From the NCBI GenBank assembly GCA_945861605.1, contig CAMAVG010000031.1, positions 1 through 9,853 on the forward strand: DNA of 9,853 bases. The letters run 5' to 3'. Positions 6,487 to 9,853 of the stretch are shown here, in pieces; the first letter of the stretch is position 1; each line of letters opens with the position of its first letter. This stretch comes from Rickettsia typhi. Lineage in GTDB: Bacteria > Pseudomonadota > Alphaproteobacteria > Rickettsiales > Deianiraeaceae. A program made the position numbers and the translations under genes. The notes below the pieces were generated by a model, which saw only the letters and a list, made by a program, of their open reading frames with translations, was not told the DNA's origin and ran no database searches.

Positions 6487-7229
6487 AGTGAGTTGTGAAG
6501 AATTTGTTCGTCCGCGATGGATTTTGCAAATGTCAGAACGAAAACACCCTTTGCACCTGCGTTCAACAACGCTTTCGTGCATTCGTTCAGGGTGGAGCCA
6601 GTCGTTATTGTATCGTCGATTATCAACACAGTTTTGCCGGAAATATTCTTTCTTGCGGTAAAAACTCCACGGACATTATCCCTTCTTTGTTGTTGGTTTA
6701 GAAGGGCTTGTCGTTTGAACTTGAATTTTCGCTTCAAAATGTTTGAATTGTATTCAATGCCGATGTTTTTTGCAATTTTCATGGCAAGTTGGGAGGCATG
6801 GTTTCGCCCCTTGAAATATTCCTTAAGCCATGACATTGGCACCGCGGTTATGATATCGATTTGCTCAATTGGAAATTGCTTCTGAAGGATATGCGTCATT
6901 TTTTGTGCCATAAATTCCCCGCAAAGTGAATTTCCGTAATACTTAAACGCCTTAATAACCGCCGAAGATTCCGCGTTGTAGATGCAAACCGTTCTGCCAA
7001 AATTAAACGATGGCGGCTTTTGAATGCAGAAAATACAAGAATCCGCAAGGCAGAATCTTCCACATTTCTCGCAAATTGATGATTGGTCGATAACTCCCAT
7101 TTTGCGGTTGCAATCAAAGCAAATTGCATTGCGATTTTCCAATTCCACATTGCAAATTGTGCATTCATATTTCACGAAGAAGAAGATTATCGGCTTGATT
7201 ATCCCCAAAAACTTAGCCTTTAATTTCAT
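6483..7229 (-). CDS. comF: ComF family protein (zinc finger plus phosphoribosyltransferase domain)
   Basis: ComF proteins are linked to DNA uptake in competent bacteria and are widespread in others, where their exact reaction is not settled. From ATG 7229 the protein has 248 residues. It begins with a hydrophobic stretch and then a Cys-rich zinc-binding part (Cys23/26, 37/40, 53/56, 60, 65/68). A type I phosphoribosyltransferase domain follows, with AVPMSWLKEYFKGRNHASQL in the middle and the PRPP-binding loop VLIIDDTITTGST at 201-213. Length and layout are normal for the family. A TTG at 7256 is an alternative start but would lie further inside the upstream gene. I prefer the ATG, which overlaps the 48-residue upstream gene by 17 bases, so translation is probably coupled. 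No other competence genes are present nearby. Confidence 0.92.
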   Translation of the reverse strand: MKLKAKFLGIIKPIIFFFVKYECTICNVELENRNAICFDCNRKMGVIDQSSICEKCGRFCLADSCIFCIQKPPSFNFGRTVCIYNAESSAVIKAFKYYGNSLCGEFMAQKMTHILQKQFPIEQIDIITAVPMSWLKEYFKGRNHASQLAMKIAKNIGIEYNSNILKRKFKFKRQALLNQQQRRDNVRGVFTARKNISGKTVLIIDDTITTGSTLNECTKALLNAGAKGVFVLTFAKSIADEQILHNSL

Positions 7230-7359
7230 TTTTAATATGCTCAAGTTCGGTATCAAGTTGAATTAATTGGGTTTTGATGGAATCTTTTTTTGCTTTGGCG
7301 ATTTCAATGAAATTATTTATTGCTTTTTGAATATCTGCGTCGTATTTTGTAATATCCAT
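7213..7359 (-). CDS. Small coiled-coil hypothetical protein upstream of comF
   Basis: From ATG 7359 the 48-residue product is rich in Lys, Glu, Asp and Ile. It has regularly spaced hydrophobic residues (IQKAINNFIEIAKAKK, then IKTQLIQLDTELEHIKNEI), so it should be one long amphipathic helix or a coiled coil. No family is recognised. Support for it being real is the operon-like position, the 17-base overlap with comF and the absence of another gene between comF and divergent glpX. A longer in-frame start at 7452 would run into glpX and is unlikely. Confidence 0.6.
   Translation of the reverse strand: MDITKYDADIQKAINNFIEIAKAKKDSIKTQLIQLDTELEHIKNEIKG
7327..7355 (+). promoter_or_regulatory. Possible glpX promoter
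   Basis: TTGAAT (7327-7332) and TAATAT (7350-7355) stand 17 bp apart, each matching the sigma-70 consensus at four of six positions. Transcription would start about 25 bases before the glpX ATG. The site lies within the start of the divergent 48-residue gene. Confidence 0.4.
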
Positions 7360-7388
7360 AAATAAAAAAGAAATTGTTTTAATGTAAA

Positions 7389-8288
7389 ATGTCAGAAATT
7401 GTAAATCAAGAAATAATATCATTTGTTTTGAAGGCGAGTCAAAAAGCGGCAATTAATGCTTTTCCTTTTATTGGAACCGGCTTAAAAAACGATGCCGACG
7501 CCGCAGCAGTCAAAGGAATGAGAGACATCCTCAACAAAGCGAATTTCCGTGGAAAGGTTGTTATTGGCGAAGGTGAAAAGGACGAAGCTCCAATGCTATT
7601 CGTCGGCGAAGAACTTGGAACCGGCTTGGTTGTTGAATTTGATATCGCGGTTGACCCTTTGGAAGGAACAAACCTTTGTGCGAATGATTTACCAAACTCC
7701 CTCACAACAATTGCAATTGCACCAAAGGGTTCGCTTCTTGCAGCACCTGAATTCTACATGGAAAAACTTGCATCGGCACAAGTCTACGACGAAGGAATTC
7801 TTTCTCTTTCAAAATCCATTGAAGACAACATTAGGGCACTCGCGAAATATAAAGAAAAGGATATCAAGGAAATTGTCGTGACAGTTCTTGACCGCCCACG
7901 CCACAAGGAATTAATCGCAAAAATCCGTGCTACCGGTGCAAAAGTTGCATTACTTTCAGACGGCGACATATTCGGCGTGCTTTCGACTCACGAAATGTTT
8001 GGGGAATCTGACCTCTACGCTGGTCAAGGTGGTGCACCTGAAGGCGTTCTTTCTGCTGTTGCTATCAAAAACCTTGGCGGCTTTATGGAAGGGAGAATCG
8101 TGAAAGAAGGTTCGAAAGTTCTCAAAATTAACGATATGGTAAAAACACACGGAATTTTCGTTGCAACAGGTGTGACAGGCAAAGGTTTCCTTTCGCGAGT
8201 TGAAGAATTAAGCGGTGGAAAACATTTCACGGAATCGGTGATTGTCTCAAAATCCGGTGTTCAGTTTGTTGAAAATTATGAAATCTAA
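7389..8288 (+). CDS. glpX: Class II fructose-1,6-bisphosphatase
   Basis: It hydrolyses fructose 1,6-bisphosphate to fructose 6-phosphate in gluconeogenesis, using a metal-dependent active site. The 299-residue protein contains GEGEKDEAPML (60-70), DIAVDPLEGTN (85-95, metal-binding Asp/Glu cluster), VVTVLDRPRHKELI in the middle, and GQGGAPEGVLSAVAIKNLGG towards the C-terminus. These are the diagnostic GlpX motifs, all with their acidic residues intact. It is a little shorter than many family members (about 320-340 residues), the tail being cut short. ATG 7389 is followed at once by the expected N-terminal helix. No Shine-Dalgarno sequence is visible. It is divergent from the small coiled-coil gene and converges on kdsB across 74 bp, where I see no clear terminator. 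Confidence 0.95.
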   Translation: MSEIVNQEIISFVLKASQKAAINAFPFIGTGLKNDADAAAVKGMRDILNKANFRGKVVIGEGEKDEAPMLFVGEELGTGLVVEFDIAVDPLEGTNLCANDLPNSLTTIAIAPKGSLLAAPEFYMEKLASAQVYDEGILSLSKSIEDNIRALAKYKEKDIKEIVVTVLDRPRHKELIAKIRATGAKVALLSDGDIFGVLSTHEMFGESDLYAGQGGAPEGVLSAVAIKNLGGFMEGRIVKEGSKVLKINDMVKTHGIFVATGVTGKGFLSRVEELSGGKHFTESVIVSKSGVQFVENYEI

Positions 8289-8362
8289 TTACGAAGAAAA
8301 GTAGTCGTGGGATTTTTACCAAAATGATTCAAGGAATGGATTTGGCGAGGTGAAAATATAAA

Positions 8363-9160
8363 CTAAGCCTTCCTCCTCCCCATATTTTGCTTTAAGCTTT
8401 GTGCAAGCCTTTCGTATCGTTCAGTTGAAGACAAACTTTGCTTTTTCATCAAATTAATTGCACGGTTAAGGTCTTCTTGCGTGTCAATACTAATTGGCTT
8501 GAGGGAAGAATCCACAATGCAAGCGTGAATATTCATTCCGTTTTCAAGTGCCCTTAACTGTTCCAGCTTTTCCGTTTTTTCAAGGGTTGATTCCGCCAAA
8601 CTTGTGAATTTTTTCAAAGATTCCACGGTGTAGACATAAAGCCCAATGTGTTCGAAAAATGTTTCGGCATTGTGTGGAACGGGCTGGCGGCTGAAGTATA
8701 GTGCTTTGCGAAATTCGCCGTCTCCTGCCAAAACCGCCTTAACGCACGAAGGAATTTGTGCCGTTTCTTTGGATATTTTCATCACAGCAGTGGAGATATC
8801 GCAACCGGTTTGTTGGATTGTTTGAATCGTTTTTTGAATGATAATTGGGGAAATGTTTGGAACATCGCCTTGAAGATTCACAATAAGGTCAAATTCCTTG
8901 CCAATTTGATTATATGCGTGAAAAATTCTGTCCGTACCTGATGGCAAATCGCTTGGGGTCATAATTGCATTTCCGCCAATTTTCGTGATAATTCCAGCAA
9001 TTTCTTCGCTATCAGTTGCGACGAAAACCTCCCCGCAGTTTGCTCTAACGGCGGAATCATAACAGTGTTGAATTAAAGTTTTCCCGTGAATTAACGCAAG
9101 CGGTTTGTTTGGAAGCCTTGTTGAACCAAGGCGGGAGGGAATTATTATTGCTGTTTTCAT
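8363..9160 (-). CDS. kdsB: 3-deoxy-manno-octulosonate cytidylyltransferase (CMP-Kdo synthetase)
   Basis: KdsB activates Kdo with CTP to CMP-Kdo for attachment to lipid A, so the organism should build LPS with an inner core. The protein is 265 residues. It opens with IIPSRLGSTRLPNKPL (6-21, nucleotide binding), followed by EVFVATDSEEI, PSGTDRIFHAY and the VNLQGDVPNISP segment with the metal-binding Asp. Further on are YFSRQPVP and FFEHIGLYVYT, and near the end PISIDTQEDLNRA. These match the family closely. After the usual end there is an extra basic tail of about 25 residues (from roughly 241, ending GRRKA), so it is slightly longer than the common 245-250. ATG 9160 matches the family start. 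No Shine-Dalgarno sequence is seen. Confidence 0.96.
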   Translation of the reverse strand: MKTAIIIPSRLGSTRLPNKPLALIHGKTLIQHCYDSAVRANCGEVFVATDSEEIAGIITKIGGNAIMTPSDLPSGTDRIFHAYNQIGKEFDLIVNLQGDVPNISPIIIQKTIQTIQQTGCDISTAVMKISKETAQIPSCVKAVLAGDGEFRKALYFSRQPVPHNAETFFEHIGLYVYTVESLKKFTSLAESTLEKTEKLEQLRALENGMNIHACIVDSSLKPISIDTQEDLNRAINLMKKQSLSSTERYERLAQSLKQNMGRRKA

Positions 9161-9181
9161 GCGGTGTAAATATTTTCAAGA

Positions 9182-9209
9182 AAAATAAAAAGCGGGGCGG
9201 GAATGTCAA
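9182..9209 (-). promoter_or_regulatory. Probable kdsB promoter
   Basis: On the minus strand, TTGACA (plus 9204-9209, context CTTGACA) is followed after 16 bp by TATTTT (plus 9182-9187). The spacer contains an unusually GC-rich CCCGCCCCGC. The kdsB ATG follows within about 21 bases of the -10 box, so the leader is very short. It sits between the doc stop and kdsB, which separates kdsB from the toxin unit. Confidence 0.5.
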
Positions 9210-9225
9210 GAAGTTTTGGTTGAAG

Positions 9226-9606
9226 TTATAAACAGGATTTGAGATATTGCACGAAATCATCAAATGTGATATTTTTTGCAGCAATGCTTTCAACATTGTT
9301 AACCATTTCATCGTTTTCATAATTCAATTCATAGCCATTTTCTTCAAGAAATTCTATCATAACAGCAAAAGCCGTTCTTTTATTCCCATCAACAAATGAG
9401 TGATATTGAATTATGGAAAAAATATACTTTGTTGCAAGAATTAAGATGTCTCTAGAATTTTCATAGAAAAATAGGTTTTCAACCGTTGTTGGAACGGATC
9501 TGAAATTTTCATTTACAAAACCATATAAATTACTTCCACTGCTTTTGACAACATCTTTGTATATTGCCTCAATAATAGAGTCGTCCAAGAATATAATCTC
9601 GCTCAT
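9226..9606 (-). CDS. doc: Death-on-curing (Doc/Fic-fold) toxin
   Basis: Doc-type Fic proteins are type II toxins. The studied member phosphorylates elongation factor EF-Tu and stops translation. The 126-residue protein carries the Fic core variant HSFVDGNKRTA (69-79), the H-x-F-x-D-G-N-K-R form with Lys that marks Doc rather than AMP-transferring Fic enzymes. An upstream YGFVNENF region (about 28-35) and a C-terminal helix bundle match Doc. The length is typical, and all active-site residues appear intact. Its ATG overlaps the TGA of the upstream 68-residue gene (ATGA), so the two form a coupled pair in antitoxin-toxin order. The substrate here is inferred from the family. Confidence 0.9.
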   Translation of the reverse strand: MSEIIFLDDSIIEAIYKDVVKSSGSNLYGFVNENFRSVPTTVENLFFYENSRDILILATKYIFSIIQYHSFVDGNKRTAFAVMIEFLEENGYELNYENDEMVNNVESIAAKNITFDDFVQYLKSCL

Positions 9607-9809
9607 TTATCTTTAAGTTTATTAATCACATCCATTGCTTTTTCTCTGCGAACTCCTTTAAATGGGGTGCCGTCCATTTTGACATCCATAAATCTACCGG
9701 TGTGAACATCACGCTTAATCCACATACCGGTTGTTGAATTTAAAACTTGCGTTCTGTCCTTCACAGCACCGTTGCGGTGTCCATCATCTTTTGGTGGATT
9801 TGTCGCCAT
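9603..9809 (-). CDS. Small basic protein paired with Doc, candidate antitoxin
   Basis: The 68-residue protein is basic and Gly-rich, with GHRNGAVKDRTQVLN (10-24), KRDVHTGRFMDVK and GTPFKGVRREK. I do not recognise Phd, AbrB or another standard antitoxin fold. The sequence resembles a conserved small hypothetical family, recalled only by its GRFMDVK and PFKGVRKEK pattern. Its TGA overlaps the doc ATG, giving the gene order and coupling usual for antitoxins. The C-terminal AMDVINKLKDK could form a helix that might cap the Doc site, as the Phd tail does, but no fixed inhibitory motif is visible. Function is inferred from position only. The start ATG 9809 is near the window edge, and its promoter is not clear. 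Confidence 0.7.
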   Translation of the reverse strand: MATNPPKDDGHRNGAVKDRTQVLNSTTGMWIKRDVHTGRFMDVKMDGTPFKGVRREKAMDVINKLKDK

Positions 9810-9853
9810 ATCTATACAAACAATTTATCACAACAATATAAATATAAAAATAT

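Noticed and set aside
8289..8362. Terminator between glpX and kdsB
   Set aside because: No convincing GC-rich hairpin followed by a T-run is visible on either strand.
1..9853. CRISPR array, tRNA or rRNA genes
   Set aside because: No regularly spaced repeats and no cloverleaf or rRNA-like sequence were seen on either strand by eye.

Overview
This window looks like a compact, AT-rich chromosome segment of a Gram-negative bacterium, most likely an alphaproteobacterium. KdsB implies a Kdo-containing lipopolysaccharide. The glutamate-cysteine ligase is the Acidithiobacillus-type family (GshA, PF08886), known from proteobacteria. Several promoters carry a CTTGACA -35 box with a weak -10 box, as is common in alphaproteobacteria. 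The lineage is inferred from gene families and was not tested. TGA is used as an ordinary stop codon here.

Layout. Positions 1-614 are degraded accessory DNA. On the minus strand there is a broken IS1-like transposase N-terminus, followed by a 12-bp inverted repeat. An open frame on the plus strand then carries an RxxxxH motif resembling the C-terminal end of a HEPN-type protein. From 615 the core genes are tightly packed: lysC (+) converges on an ndk-gshA operon (-) with a 4-base CTAA overlap. A cyclophilin-type prolyl isomerase (+), with a structured leader, abuts an ABC-type ATPase gene (-). A membrane-anchored coiled-coil gene, broken by one in-frame TGA, overlaps pyrB by ATGA. pyrB converges on comF, again with a CTAA overlap. 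comF itself overlaps a 48-residue upstream gene. Divergent from that pair is glpX (class II fructose-1,6-bisphosphatase), which converges on kdsB (-). The right end holds a two-gene minus-strand unit: a 68-residue basic protein overlapping a Doc/Fic-type toxin by ATGA.

The core genes are housekeeping: aspartate-family amino acid synthesis (lysC), glutathione synthesis (gshA), nucleotide metabolism (ndk, pyrB), gluconeogenesis (glpX), LPS precursor activation (kdsB), protein folding in the envelope (ppi), and a ComF-type phosphoribosyltransferase protein. The most unusual items are the coiled-coil gene with its TGA at a repeat position, the prolyl isomerase leader with mutually exclusive pairings that could include the Shine-Dalgarno site, and the small non-Phd-like partner of the Doc toxin.
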